64,000 nucleotides of DNA from Saccharothrix coeruleofusca (GCF_014648515.1 NZ_BMRG01000001.1:67052-131051), one strand, 5' to 3'. Positions 24,301 to 32,745 are shown, counted from the stretch's first letter. Notes: generated by a model from the letters alone, not told the origin. A program made the numbers and translations.

Positions 24301-25366
24301 GCGGCTGTGGTCGCTGCCCAAGACGGTGCTGGTCGGCCACTCCGCGCGCACCATCGGACCGCGCATCACCCCCGACGGCAAGACCCTGATCTCCGGCAGC
24401 GAGGACCGCACGCTGCGGATCTGGGACGTGTCCGACCCGACCTCCCCTCGCGGCGTCGAGCCCGGCGCGCCGGAGCAGGACGACGTGGTGTGGGCGCTGG
24501 CGATCAGCGACGACGGCCGCACCATGGCCAGCGCCAGCGACACCAGCGTGCGGCTGTGGGACCTGACCGACCCCAGGGCGCCGACACCGCTGGGCGACCC
24601 GCTGCGGCTGCGGACCCGCTACAGCTCGCCGATCGCGTTCCGCCCCGACGGCCGCGTGCTGGCCACCGGCGACGACGACACCTCGGTGCGGCTGTGGGAC
24701 ATCAGCGACCGCGCCCACCCGCGCGAACTCGGACCGCCGCTGCTGGGCCACCAGGGCTACGTGCACTTCGCGCAGTTCACCCCGGACGGCCGGACCCTGA
24801 TCACCGGCAGCGCCGACCAGACCATCCGGCTGTGGGACGTCACCGACCCGGCCGCCGCCAAGCCGCTGGGCGACCCGCTGGAGGGGCACACCAGTCCGGT
24901 GCGCTCCGGCGACATCCGCCCCGACGGCCGCGTGCTGGCCACCGGCAGCGACGACAAGACGATCCGGCTGTGGGACATCGGCGACCCGGCCCACCCCCGG
25001 CCGCTGGGCGACGCGCTGACCGGGCACTCCGAGGCGGTGGTCGCGCTCGCGTTCCACCCCGGCGGGCACACCCTGGCCAGCGGCAGCGCCGACCGGACGC
25101 TGCGGCTGTGGAACCTGGCCACGCCCTCCCGCGCCGAGTCGCTGGACCAGGTGCTGGAGGGGCACGAGGGTGCGCTGCGGGACCTGGACTACAGCCCCGA
25201 CGGCAAACTGCTGATGTCCACCAGCACCGACAGCACCGTCCGGCTGTGGGACCTGGACCAGCAGCGCACCATCGACCGGATCTGCGCCAAGACCAAGGGC
25301 GTGATGACCGAGGAGGTCTGGCGCAAGCACCTGCCGCAACTGGACTACGAACCGCCCTGCGGCTGA
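21317..25366 (+). CDS. nSTAND1 NTPase with 14 WD40 repeats
   Basis: A 1349-residue STAND protein. Residues about 10-85 look like an HTH-like head (VRASAQRVSDWRRGRNVPAR). The nSTAND1 module starts at CPYRGLAAFQSEDANWFFGR, with Walker A GASGAGKSS (175-183) and Walker B VLVVDQFEE (283-291). A membrane segment at about 608-632 (SAVAAVVVLALIAATAAVVA) precedes 14 WD40 repeats from about residue 690, enough for two seven-bladed propellers. GAGGAGG precedes the ATG. Such proteins are proposed signal-triggered switches in regulation or conflict (defence); the trigger is presumably bound by the propellers. It overlaps the convergent sedolisin gene by 22 bp. Confidence 0.9.
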   Translation: MASSGRGSGSRAVFAERFALLYAEAGDPPLKRVTESVARARRADERGRPVRASAQRVSDWRRGRNVPARFSALSVVLEVLIGEARKTHPQPAAPGLYDLEAWHSLWEQALSSPVAAAEEEEPPSTGEIGVCPYRGLAAFQSEDANWFFGRQRSTAALVSRLGSAAETGGIVMLVGASGAGKSSLVRAGVIPAIREGALPVTGSEKWPAVVMTPGADPLAELSRHIPELADVLRVALRAEGADQEPAGAESFPGQALLGVLRYAGRIRAAFAAYAARHGAERVVLVVDQFEEAFTLCGDESLVQVFVHALNAASTPAVPGGAPPALVVLGVRADFYGRCLAYPELADALQDRQMVLGPMTSAELREAVSRPAKAAGLHLEPGLVELMLRDLGVRSGRAPTRGQGAYDAGALPLLSHALLATWQRRQAGKLTIAGYRAAGGIQGAVAATAERAWADLDPSAQQAARPLLLRLVRVGEDTQDTRRRSTRNELVEQAANRAAGEEALEVLARARLVTLDAGSVEITHEALLQAWPRLRGWIDQDREGQLLRQRLEEDAASWAAHDRDSSLLYRGARLETARHWADAVGPGGLTGTAQDFLAVSTQHRKRATWGRRSAVAAVVVLALIAATAAVVAVRQRDDAVFRQVVAEADRLQETDPSLSAQLALAAHRMRPQDQSVVKRLLSTQVTALATPLAGHQGAVYLTTFSPDGRTLATASYDNTVRLWDVRDRDDPKPLGQPLVGHREWVSSAVFSPDSRTLATAGNDGTVRLWDVTDPAAPRALGPPLEGRGGTIYLLAFSPDGRTLATAQEDHNARLWDVTDPAAPRQLGQPLGLHSAPVRSIAFSPDGALLAVGGDDTTVVLWNVLDRDRPRPTGTPLTGFDGTVHSVAFSPDSRTLAAGSEDRTVRLFDVSDPASPRPVGKPLTEHKGGVWSVAFSPDGNLLASGSEDGTTRLWNVTDPAQVLSLGTPMAGRNGIVYAVGFSPDGHTLATGSQDHVVRLWSLPKTVLVGHSARTIGPRITPDGKTLISGSEDRTLRIWDVSDPTSPRGVEPGAPEQDDVVWALAISDDGRTMASASDTSVRLWDLTDPRAPTPLGDPLRLRTRYSSPIAFRPDGRVLATGDDDTSVRLWDISDRAHPRELGPPLLGHQGYVHFAQFTPDGRTLITGSADQTIRLWDVTDPAAAKPLGDPLEGHTSPVRSGDIRPDGRVLATGSDDKTIRLWDIGDPAHPRPLGDALTGHSEAVVALAFHPGGHTLASGSADRTLRLWNLATPSRAESLDQVLEGHEGALRDLDYSPDGKLLMSTSTDSTVRLWDLDQQRTIDRICAKTKGVMTEEVWRKHLPQLDYEPPCG

Positions 25367-27288
25367 GGCGTGCCCCGGAACGAGTCGATCAGCTCTCGGG
25401 TCGGTGAGCCGAGGCCGGTCGCCGTGTTGTAGCCGGGGGCGAAGTCGAGGTTGGCGTTCTCGTACTGGCCGGGGGTGACCAGCCTGACGGAGCCGTGGCG
25501 GTTGACGGCGAACGCGATCGTGTCCGGTGTTCCCGCCGGGTTGTCGTGGACGCGGCGGAACTGGTGCTGACGCGCGTAGAGCGCCGGGTTCGCGAAGCCG
25601 AGCGGACCCCTGGCCTGCACGATGAGGGCCGCGACGCCCGCGAACAGCGGAGACGCCAGGCTGGTGCCGCCACCGTTCTCCTCGACGTAGCCCTGGTTGC
25701 CGTCGAGGTCGTACTGGGTCAACCCGATGAGCAGACCGAGGTCCGGGTCGGCGAGGGCGGAGACGTCGGGAATGGCGCGCCCCCGCGGGCTGCCCGCGAA
25801 GGTCGCGGGCACGACACCGCGCTGGTAGAAGGGTTGGCCGAACACGGTGCTGACGCCGCCGCCGGTCGCCTTCTCCTGGTGGCCGGGTGGTTCGGGGTCC
25901 CAGCGCGTGCCGTCCGCGGCCAGGTCGGTGTACTCGGTCGCCCAGACGACTTCCCACAGGTGGCTGTTCCGCGGGCCGATGGCCAGGGTGGTGCCGCCCA
26001 CCGCGGTGACCCAGGGGCTGGACGACGGGTACTCGACGGTCCGCACACCGTCGACGAGGCCACCGCCCGAGTCGCCGCTGGCGAAAGCGAACGTGATGCC
26101 CTCGACGGCCGCCTCCTGGAACAGGCGCTCGTACGCGGCGATCGCGTCGGGCGCCCAGCCGGGGGTGAAGCCGCTGAGGACCGAGCCCGACACGACATCC
26201 GCCAGCCGCCGGTCCACGATGGTGGCGATCGCGTCCAGCACCGGATCTCCCCACTGAGTCCTCGAACCGACCACGTAGGCGATGTTCGCCTCCGGCGCCA
26301 TCGCGTGCGCGGCCTGGATGTCCATGGCGAACTCGCCGCTGACATCGGCCGTGCTCGCGCCAGGCGCGACGTGCGCGGTGAACTGCCCCGGCGCGAGGGT
26401 GGGCTCACCGTGCTCGGCGGCGAAGCGGTTCGCGTCGGCCAGCGCGTTGACCTCGTAGCTGGAGCCGATGATGCCGATGGTCGCGCCTCTGCCGGTCAGC
26501 CCGGTGCCGGTGATCCCGTAGGCGTCGCGCACCTGCTTCGGCGTGTAGCCGCACGGAGCCCACTGGGCGGGACGCCCGTAGGCGGGCGGGAGGTCGGTGG
26601 CCGGGGTGTCGCCGAAGTGGGCGGGGCAGGGGTTGGTCGGCGCGGCGGTTCGGCGCGCGGCTTCGTCCGGCGTGCGGTTCGCCGGGAGGGCACCGCTGGA
26701 CACGGGGATGTCGGGCTTGCCGGGCTTGCCCGCGGTGAGCCCGGTGACGGCGAGGACGTCGGCCGCCACGTCGGCGGGCACGGTGATCGGGTCCACCGCC
26801 GCGCGGTACGGCGTCCCGCCGAGGGTGTAGTTCGCGAACCGCGTGCCGAAGGCGGCGGTCGCCTGGGCGACGGTTCCGCTCACGACGACGCCCAGGGAGC
26901 TGACCGCGTCGACGGCCAGACCGGTGTCGCGCAGCCAGGCGGTGACCGCGTCGATCCGCTGCCGCGCGGGACCGAAGCGGGCACGTGTCCGCTCGGGTGT
27001 CAGGAACCGGCCGTAGCGGGGGTCGGCCGGGTCGGACACCGCGCGCGCGTAGTCGGCCAGGCCGTTGGCATCGCCCCTGAAGAACACCTGGGCGGTGAGT
27101 CGCGTGGCCGGATCGGTCGGCCCGGTGTGGGTGCCCTCGCGGAGCACCCGGTCCGACCTGGTGTCGGTCAGGCGTTCCACGGGCACCCGATCCGGCTGGT
27201 CCGCTCGCGCGGCGCTCACCCCCGGAAGGCTGACGAGCGCGGCGGTGAGACACCCCAGCACCGCGTAGAGGCGACGTTTTCTCCGCAT
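25345..27288 (-). CDS. Secreted S53 (sedolisin/kumamolisin) serine-carboxyl peptidase
   Basis: A 647-residue preproenzyme. A signal peptide ends near ALVSLPGVSAARA (residue 29). The pro-kumamolisin domain spans about 45-190 (HTGPTDPATRLTAQVFFRGD...RYGRFLTPERTRARFG). The catalytic domain has Glu319 and Asp323 in SGEFAMDIQ, oxyanion Asp406 in ASGDSGG and nucleophile Ser543 in NGGGTSLASP. The calcium-site segment reads GYNTATGLGSP, with Asn where Asp is usual. AGGAGA lies just before the ATG. These are acid-active extracellular proteases. The gene stands alone. Confidence 0.93.
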   Translation of the reverse strand: MRRKRRLYAVLGCLTAALVSLPGVSAARADQPDRVPVERLTDTRSDRVLREGTHTGPTDPATRLTAQVFFRGDANGLADYARAVSDPADPRYGRFLTPERTRARFGPARQRIDAVTAWLRDTGLAVDAVSSLGVVVSGTVAQATAAFGTRFANYTLGGTPYRAAVDPITVPADVAADVLAVTGLTAGKPGKPDIPVSSGALPANRTPDEAARRTAAPTNPCPAHFGDTPATDLPPAYGRPAQWAPCGYTPKQVRDAYGITGTGLTGRGATIGIIGSSYEVNALADANRFAAEHGEPTLAPGQFTAHVAPGASTADVSGEFAMDIQAAHAMAPEANIAYVVGSRTQWGDPVLDAIATIVDRRLADVVSGSVLSGFTPGWAPDAIAAYERLFQEAAVEGITFAFASGDSGGGLVDGVRTVEYPSSSPWVTAVGGTTLAIGPRNSHLWEVVWATEYTDLAADGTRWDPEPPGHQEKATGGGVSTVFGQPFYQRGVVPATFAGSPRGRAIPDVSALADPDLGLLIGLTQYDLDGNQGYVEENGGGTSLASPLFAGVAALIVQARGPLGFANPALYARQHQFRRVHDNPAGTPDTIAFAVNRHGSVRLVTPGQYENANLDFAPGYNTATGLGSPTRELIDSFRGTPQPQGGS

Positions 27289-27392
27289 TTCTCTCCTCTG
27301 CGTGACAACACTGCGACGCCTGGTACACGCGAGGGGTCGCACGGAGGTTGCTCCGGGCGACTTGGCTGGGGGGCAGCGTCCGCCACGGTGCC

Positions 27393-27429
27393 CGAACGCT
27401 CGGTTCGCGGTGCCCGAACGCTCGGTTCG
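27393..27429. repeat. 22-bp tandem repeat, locus B (2 units)
   Basis: Two copies of CGAACGCTCGGTTCG at 27393-27407 and 27415-27429, exactly 22 bp apart and inverted relative to locus A. They lie in the divergent region between the sedolisin and DUF2165 genes. Confidence 0.85.
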
Positions 27430-27519
27430 CGGGCGGGGCCTGCGTCAACCCGCAGCGCCGGACCGGGTCCTGGCACTGGTCCTCATGGATTTCCCGACCG
27501 GAGTGACTAAGTTCCGACC

Positions 27520-28053
27520 ATGCGTTTTTTGGCACGGGTGGGGAGCCCGGAGACGGCGATCGCGGTGGTCACCGCGATCACCGCGCTGTACATGAGCCTC
27601 GTGGTGCTGGGCAACGTCACCGACTACGAGACCAACCGCGCGTTCGTCGAGCACGTGTTCGCGATGGACACCACGTTCAAGTCGTCGAACACGATGTGGC
27701 GCGCGATCACCGCGCAGGGTCTGGTCACCGCGGCCTACCTGCTGATCATCGCCTGGGAGGCGTTGACCGCGCTGGTGCTGCTGGCGGCGCTGGTGGCGTG
27801 GCTGAGGGGCCGGGTGACGACCGCGCGGCGGCTGTCCTCGGCGGGCTGGGTGATGCAGGTGCTGCTGTTCGGGGGCGGGTTCATCGCCATCGGCGGCGAG
27901 TGGTTCCTCATGTGGCAGTCGTCGGACTGGAACGGGCTGAACGCGGCGCTGCAGAACTTCCTGATCGCCTCGGTCGGCCTGATCCTGGTCCACGCGACCG
28001 GCAACCGCGCCGCGACGCGGGAGGACCTGGCGCGGGAGGACCTGGCGGGCTGA
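27520..28053 (+). CDS. DUF2165 small membrane protein
   Basis: A 177-residue integral membrane protein of the DUF2165 family. Hydrophobic segments occur at about 12-32 (TAIAVVTAITALYMSLVVLG), 65-92, 108-128 and 143-160. Family residues include NVTDYETNRAFVEHVFAMD and the outside loop GEWFLMWQSSDWNG. Function is unknown. It lies beyond repeat locus B from the sedolisin gene and is closed by the strong hairpin at 28059-28100. Confidence 0.85.
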   Translation: MRFLARVGSPETAIAVVTAITALYMSLVVLGNVTDYETNRAFVEHVFAMDTTFKSSNTMWRAITAQGLVTAAYLLIIAWEALTALVLLAALVAWLRGRVTTARRLSSAGWVMQVLLFGGGFIAIGGEWFLMWQSSDWNGLNAALQNFLIASVGLILVHATGNRAATREDLAREDLAG

Positions 28054-28058
28054 GCACG

Positions 28059-28100
28059 GTCGAGGTCGGGACGGTGAGCGGTCACCGCCCCGACCTCGAC
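28059..28100. terminator. Hairpin terminator
   Basis: Perfect 12-bp outer arms GTCGAGGTCGGG and CCCGACCTCGAC, with an inner GGTGA/TCACC pairing, lie just after the DUF2165 stop and 72 bp from the convergent esterase stop. Confidence 0.7.
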
Positions 28101-28171
28101 ACCCCCAGTCACCCAGCGCGCCCGCTCAGGGTGGCGGCCCGACTTGGGAGAAACCTTGAGCGGAACTGGCC

Positions 28172-29662
28172 TCAGCGTCCCTCCCAGAACCCGAGCCGGT
28201 GCGTGGTCCGGTAGTCCACCCCCTCGATGGCGTTGGGCGCCAATGACTGGACGTGCCCGCCGTGGTCGAAGCGCGGCCATGCGGGCAGTCCGTCGCCGTT
28301 GGGATCGCCGCTGCGGGCGAAGTTGGTCCAGTACCGGATCATCTGGTCGGACAGTTCGCGCTGCTCGGGGGTGAACTTGTTGCCCGGTTCGACGAACAGG
28401 TAGCCGATGTCGGAGTTGTGCCCGGCGCCGTCGGCGGAGGCGCGCGGGTCGGCGAACTCGAAGGCGTACACCGGGTTGTGGGCGGACAGGAACCGGTGCT
28501 GCTGCCACGTCGGCCGCGCCCACACGCGGTCGGTGAGGACCTGCGCCCAGGCCCGAGTGGCGTCGGGGTAGTCCGACAGCGGGTACTCGGCCAGCACGTC
28601 GGGCGCGTGCGCGCCGAACGCGGCTTCGAGCAGGTGCGGGTACTCCTCGCGGGCGACCTCGCCGCGGAACACGCGGACCAGGGAGCGGTGCTCGTCCTTG
28701 GTGTTCCCGGCCAGCACGGGCACCTCGGCGAACTCCCCCCGGCCCAGCACCTCGTCCGGCGGGCCGCCCTGGAAGGGCATGGCCTGGAAGATGTTCATCA
28801 CGTCGGGGTGGTCGAGCACCCGCTCCACCGGCTGGGCGCGCAGGCACGCCACGTCCGCGCAGTTCAGCTCGGCGGCGACCGCCGCGCCCAGCGCCTCGAT
28901 CTCCGCCGGCGGCCGCCACGCCAGCCAGGGCAGCGCGGGCAGGTTCGGGAACCACGCCCCGGCGGGCAGGTCGACCAGGGTGAACGAGCTGTGCAGGGCA
29001 GCCTTGTCGAACAGGCCGCGCGAGTGCGGTGACATCAGGTGCGCGGCGACGGCGGTGGCCCCGTAGGAGACCCCGAACAGCGTCACGTTGTCCGCGTCGC
29101 CGCCGAACGCGCCCGCGTTGCGCCGCACCCAGGCCAGCGCGGCCCGCTGGTCCATGAGCCCGAACTCGCCCGAGCCCGCCAGGCCGGGCATCCCGAACCC
29201 GCCGAAGACGCCCAGCCGGTAGTTGACGGTCACCACGACCGCGTCGCCGAGCACCGCCAGCCGCGCGGCGTCGAAGAAGTGGCCCGCGCCGATCGCGCCG
29301 TCGCCGTGCAGCCACACCAGCACCGGCCTGCGGCCTCGGGTGGAGGGCGTGGTGACGTTGAGGAACAGGCACTCCTCCTCGGTGGAGCGCAGCTCCGAGT
29401 AGGGCGAGCCCACCTGTGGGCACGGGCTGCCGGGCGCGGTGGCGTCCAGCACCCCCGGCCACGGCCGCGCCCGGTGGGGCGCCTCCCAGCGGCCGGGCTT
29501 GGCCGCGTACGGGATGCCCTGGAACAGCAGGTGGTCGGCTTTCCGCAGGCCGCGGACCACGCCGGTGTCTGTTTTGGTCGTGTGGTCGTCCATCGCTTGC
29601 CCTCCGCTCGTCGCGCCCAGCAGCAGCACCAGTGCCAGTGCGAGCGCGAGGTGGCGCGTCAT
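28172..29662 (-). CDS. Secreted type-B carboxylesterase
   Basis: A 496-residue carboxylesterase. The head MTRHLALALALVLLLGATSG is a signal peptide ending near GGQA. Family motifs are STEEECLFLNVTTP, the nucleophile elbow TLFGVSYGATAV, acid Glu in NTKDEHRSL, and the catalytic His in GAGHNSDIGYLF. GVSYG replaces the more usual GESAG. Its ATG overlaps the TetR stop by 4 bp (ATGA), so it is coupled to and presumably controlled by that repressor. The natural substrate is unknown. Confidence 0.9.
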   Translation of the reverse strand: MTRHLALALALVLLLGATSGGQAMDDHTTKTDTGVVRGLRKADHLLFQGIPYAAKPGRWEAPHRARPWPGVLDATAPGSPCPQVGSPYSELRSTEEECLFLNVTTPSTRGRRPVLVWLHGDGAIGAGHFFDAARLAVLGDAVVVTVNYRLGVFGGFGMPGLAGSGEFGLMDQRAALAWVRRNAGAFGGDADNVTLFGVSYGATAVAAHLMSPHSRGLFDKAALHSSFTLVDLPAGAWFPNLPALPWLAWRPPAEIEALGAAVAAELNCADVACLRAQPVERVLDHPDVMNIFQAMPFQGGPPDEVLGRGEFAEVPVLAGNTKDEHRSLVRVFRGEVAREEYPHLLEAAFGAHAPDVLAEYPLSDYPDATRAWAQVLTDRVWARPTWQQHRFLSAHNPVYAFEFADPRASADGAGHNSDIGYLFVEPGNKFTPEQRELSDQMIRYWTNFARSGDPNGDGLPAWPRFDHGGHVQSLAPNAIEGVDYRTTHRLGFWEGR

Positions 29663-30231
29663 CTTCTGGTGGCGAGCTCGACCGCGATCAGCAGTTCGCG
29701 CTCGCACAGCTCGATGTCGACCGCCGCGTCGTCGGCCGCCCTGGTCAGCACACCGGTGCGCAGGGCCAGCAGGAAGATCGACATGATGTCCGGGTCGAAG
29801 TCGCGGAACTCGCCCGCCGCCTGACCCGCGCGCAGCAGGTCGGCCATCTTGCGGTGGTCCCCCTCCGCCACCTCGCGCTCCGACACGTGCGGGCGCAGCC
29901 GCAGGAAGGCGACCGCCTCCGCCCGGTGGGCGGCCATGAACCGCAAGTTGGCCGACAGGAACGCCCGCAGCTCGCCCGCGGCGGTGTCGGCCCGGTCGAG
30001 CCGGTCCAGCACGAAGGTGGTGAACCGCCGCAGCACCTCCGCGAAGACCTCGTCCACCAGCTCCTGCTTGCCCTTGAAGTGGTAGGAGATCAGGCCGGTG
30101 CTGCTCAGCCCCGCCCGCTGGGCGATCCGCTTGAACGAGGTGGCCTGGTACCCCAGTTCGGCGACGACTTCGATGGCCGCGGCGATGATCTGCGCCCGCC
30201 GGGCCTGTTCCGTCACCGATTTTGCTCGCAT
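29659..30231 (-). CDS. TetR-family repressor
   Basis: About 190 residues from ATG 30231 (MRAKSVTEQARRAQ). The HTH is IIAAAIEVVAELGYQATSFK then RIAQRAGLSSTGLISYHFKG, and the C-terminal ligand domain is all-helical. The perfect inverted repeat at 30219-30240 overlaps the start codon, so repressor binding would block both the gene and the coupled esterase. An in-frame TTG at 30237 lies inside that repeat and is less likely. An exact SOS-box match lies 85 bp upstream. Confidence 0.9.
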   Translation of the reverse strand: MRAKSVTEQARRAQIIAAAIEVVAELGYQATSFKRIAQRAGLSSTGLISYHFKGKQELVDEVFAEVLRRFTTFVLDRLDRADTAAGELRAFLSANLRFMAAHRAEAVAFLRLRPHVSEREVAEGDHRKMADLLRAGQAAGEFRDFDPDIMSIFLLALRTGVLTRAADDAAVDIELCERELLIAVELATRR

Positions 30232-30240
30232 GAGCAAAAT
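30219..30240. promoter_or_regulatory. TetR operator overlapping its start codon
   Basis: Perfect 9-bp arms ATTTTGCTC and GAGCAAAAT flank 4 nt (GCAT) that contain the start codon on the minus strand. A minus-strand TAAATT box adjoins it. Confidence 0.7.
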
Positions 30241-30315
30241 TTAGCACGACCGAGCAAGACAAGGCCAGGACCAGCGGGTACAGCAGCAGGGCAGGAGTGA
30301 TCATGCCGTCCAGTG

Positions 30316-30331
30316 TCGAACAGGTGTTCGA
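30316..30331. promoter_or_regulatory. LexA (SOS) box, exact consensus
   Basis: TCGAAC-AGGT-GTTCGA matches TCGAAC-N4-GTTCGA fully and extends to 9-bp arms (30313-30334). It lies 85 bp upstream of the TetR-esterase operon and 25 bp past the stop of the LuxR-type gene, so it could alternatively serve as a terminator hairpin for that gene. Confidence 0.55.
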
Positions 30332-30358
30332 CACCCGGCAAGATCACGATCGAGTGGT

Positions 30359-32737
30359 CTACCCCAGCAGCTGGCGGAGCTGGTCGAGCAGCTCGGCCCG
30401 GCTGGAGCAGCCCAGCCGCTGGCGGATGCGGGCCATGTGGTGCTCGACGGTCTTCGCCGAGATGAACAGCCGGTCGCCCACCTGCTTGTAGGTCAGCCCG
30501 CTGAGCACCAGCTCGGCCACCTCGCGCTCGCGGTCGCTGAGCTTGCCCACCTCCGCCGGGCCCTCCGCGCCCGCCTCGGCGGCCCGCTTCGCGCCGACCG
30601 GCCGCCCCTGCAGCAGCCGGGCGCAGTCCAGCAGCCGCACCATGGCCTGCCGGTCGGAGGTGCGGATCGCGGCCTGCCCGGCCAGCCGGGCCGCGTCCCA
30701 CCACTGCCCCGCCACGTGCAGCCCGCGCGCGGCCCGCTCCACCCGGTCCGGGTCGACCTTGCCCGCCAGCACGTCCAGCCAGCTCTCCGCGGCGGCCGAG
30801 ACGATCGCGCAGTACCGGCCGCGGTCGCGGTTGGCGGCCAGCTCGGCGGCGTGCTCCTCGGCCGCGCCCGCCTCCTCGGCGATGATCGCCGCGTGCAGGC
30901 CGCTCCAGTGCAGCGGCACCGACCACAGCGGCGGGTCGCCCAGCTGCCGCAGCAGCTCCCGCGCCCGCGCCAGGTGCGGGGCCAGCCGGTGCTGGTCGCG
31001 CAGCCGGGCCGCCGCGGCGGCGAACTCGCCCAGCGGCAGGAAGGTGAACAGGTCCACCGGGTGCCGCAGCACCGCCTCGCACGCCTGCTCCCAGGTGCGC
31101 TTCAACGCCGCCAGGTCGCTGTTGCGGCGCGCGATGCCCACCTCCAGCGCCACCGCGAACACCCAGTCCCTCGGCTCCAGCGGCCGACCGACCTTGCGCA
31201 GGGCGACCAGCACCTCCCTGGCCCGCACCAGGTCCCCGCGCAGCATCGCCGCCCACGCGCGCAGCAGCCGGTGCCGCACCGACATCAGCCCGCCGCCCAG
31301 CGAGGTGGCGATCGCGCGGTCCAGCACCGATTCCGCGACGCCCAGCTCCCCGCTGTGCAGCGCGACCAGCGCGGCCAGCGCGGCGGGGGTGTCCGGCAGC
31401 AGCACCGCGCCGCCTGCCGGTTCCAGCAGCCCGGCAGCGCGGACCAAAGTGGACAGAGCGGTGGTCGGCTCCTCGGTGACGGACTCCAGAACTCCTTGCG
31501 CCATCAGGAAAGCGCCGCCCTCGAGCATCGTCGGCGGCGCCACCGGCAGTGCGGCGGCGGGCAGCCTGCCGGTGCCGATCTGGCCGACCACGGCGAACGC
31601 GGTCGAGGTCGCGCTGGGCGACCAGCGGTGCAGCTCGGTGCTGCGGGCCAGCTGGCCCCGGTGCGCCAGCGCGATCGCGGCGACCTCGGCGGCCGGGCCG
31701 CGGTGCTGCCGGTCGCCCGAGGAGATCACCTGGTCGGCCAGCCGCAGCGCGGCATCCAGGTCACCGGCCATGGCCGACGCGGTGGCCCGGTGGACCGCCG
31801 CCTCCGGCGACGGCGAGCCCGCCGCGCCGAGCAGCCGGGCGGCCAGCGCGGGGTCGGTGGGAAGCGCTTCCCGCGCGGCGGCCTGGAAGGCGGCGGCCAC
31901 CGAGGGGCCGCCCGCGCCGGAGCCGAGCAGCGGGCGCACCAGCTCCAGCACCGGGCCGCCGGAGCGCAGCTGGATCTCGGCCAGCCGCTGCCGCACGGCG
32001 ATGCGCCGGTCGGTGCGGCTCAGCGCCGCCACGGCCGCGCGGGCCACCGGCAGCAGCGTGCCGTCCTGGGCCAGCAGCCCGGTCGCCCGACCGGCCTCGA
32101 TCACCTCGCCGACCGCGTCGAAGTCCTTGTCCAGCAACGCGGCCAGCAGGTCCAGCCGCAGCGCCGCGCCCGCCTCGGCGGCCAGCAGGAACTTCTGCAC
32201 GTCGGTGTCCAGCCAGTCCAGGTCGGCCCGGAACCGCCCGATCACCTCGGCGGTGAGCTCGGGCGCGGTCAGCGCCGCCAGCCGCGCCACGAACCGGGGC
32301 ACGCCGCCGGTCTGCTGGTGCACGAAGTCCACCACCGCCCGGCCCGCCGAGGCGGGCAGCGCCTGGCGGACCTGGTCGCGGCTGAACGGGGCGGGCGTCA
32401 GCGCGGGCCGCGCCCGCCCCAGCGACTCCGCCAGCGCGGCCAGCGCGCGGGAGCGCGGCCACGGCCGGTAGGCGACCACGACGCGACCTCCGCCGCGCTC
32501 GACGGCCGATCGCAGGGCCAGCAGGTCGGCCTCGGGCAGCAGGTGCGCGTCGTCGACGATGGTGACGTCCACGCCCGCCTGCGCGTACGCGCGTTCGACC
32601 TCGCCCAGGACCGTTGTCTTGCCGTAGCCGCCGGGGGCCAGCACGCCCAGCCTCATGGGCGCCGCCGGGTCGGCGGCGATGGCGTCCAGCAGCTGCCTGG
32701 TCGCCTGGTCGAGCACGGGCCTGGTGGGGATCGTCAT
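30359..32737 (-). CDS. Large LuxR-family ATPase regulator (MalT/IniR-like)
   Basis: A 792-residue regulator. Near the N-terminus a P-loop reads GVLAPGGYGKTTVL and the Walker B strand VTIVDDAHLL; a long helical, TPR-like middle follows; the last 65 residues are a LuxR HTH (KLSDREREVAELVLSGLTYK, QVGDRLFISAKTVEHHMARI). It starts 8 bp after the Hsp70-like stop, and both diverge from the iniB-iniA-iniC-like genes. In mycobacteria a large ATPase regulator (Rv0339c, called IniR) sits beside iniBAC, so this is the likely positional and functional counterpart. Target sites may be the CCCCTA repeats at 34108. Confidence 0.88.
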   Translation of the reverse strand: MTIPTRPVLDQATRQLLDAIAADPAAPMRLGVLAPGGYGKTTVLGEVERAYAQAGVDVTIVDDAHLLPEADLLALRSAVERGGGRVVVAYRPWPRSRALAALAESLGRARPALTPAPFSRDQVRQALPASAGRAVVDFVHQQTGGVPRFVARLAALTAPELTAEVIGRFRADLDWLDTDVQKFLLAAEAGAALRLDLLAALLDKDFDAVGEVIEAGRATGLLAQDGTLLPVARAAVAALSRTDRRIAVRQRLAEIQLRSGGPVLELVRPLLGSGAGGPSVAAAFQAAAREALPTDPALAARLLGAAGSPSPEAAVHRATASAMAGDLDAALRLADQVISSGDRQHRGPAAEVAAIALAHRGQLARSTELHRWSPSATSTAFAVVGQIGTGRLPAAALPVAPPTMLEGGAFLMAQGVLESVTEEPTTALSTLVRAAGLLEPAGGAVLLPDTPAALAALVALHSGELGVAESVLDRAIATSLGGGLMSVRHRLLRAWAAMLRGDLVRAREVLVALRKVGRPLEPRDWVFAVALEVGIARRNSDLAALKRTWEQACEAVLRHPVDLFTFLPLGEFAAAAARLRDQHRLAPHLARARELLRQLGDPPLWSVPLHWSGLHAAIIAEEAGAAEEHAAELAANRDRGRYCAIVSAAAESWLDVLAGKVDPDRVERAARGLHVAGQWWDAARLAGQAAIRTSDRQAMVRLLDCARLLQGRPVGAKRAAEAGAEGPAEVGKLSDREREVAELVLSGLTYKQVGDRLFISAKTVEHHMARIRQRLGCSSRAELLDQLRQLLG

Positions 32738-32745
32738 GCGGTGGC

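Noticed and set aside
21863-26254. Very long minus-strand open frame opposite the WD40 gene
   Set aside because: It mirrors the repeated WD40 codons, has no recognisable domain and crosses into the sedolisin gene. Open antisense frames are normal in GC-rich coding DNA.
29659-30334. Minus-strand frame beginning MITPALLLYPLVLALSCSVV, just after the SOS box
   Set aside because: The hydrophobic start is tempting as an SOS-induced membrane peptide, but the frame has no stop and runs through the TetR gene in another frame into the esterase. Codon quality falls inside the TetR operator.
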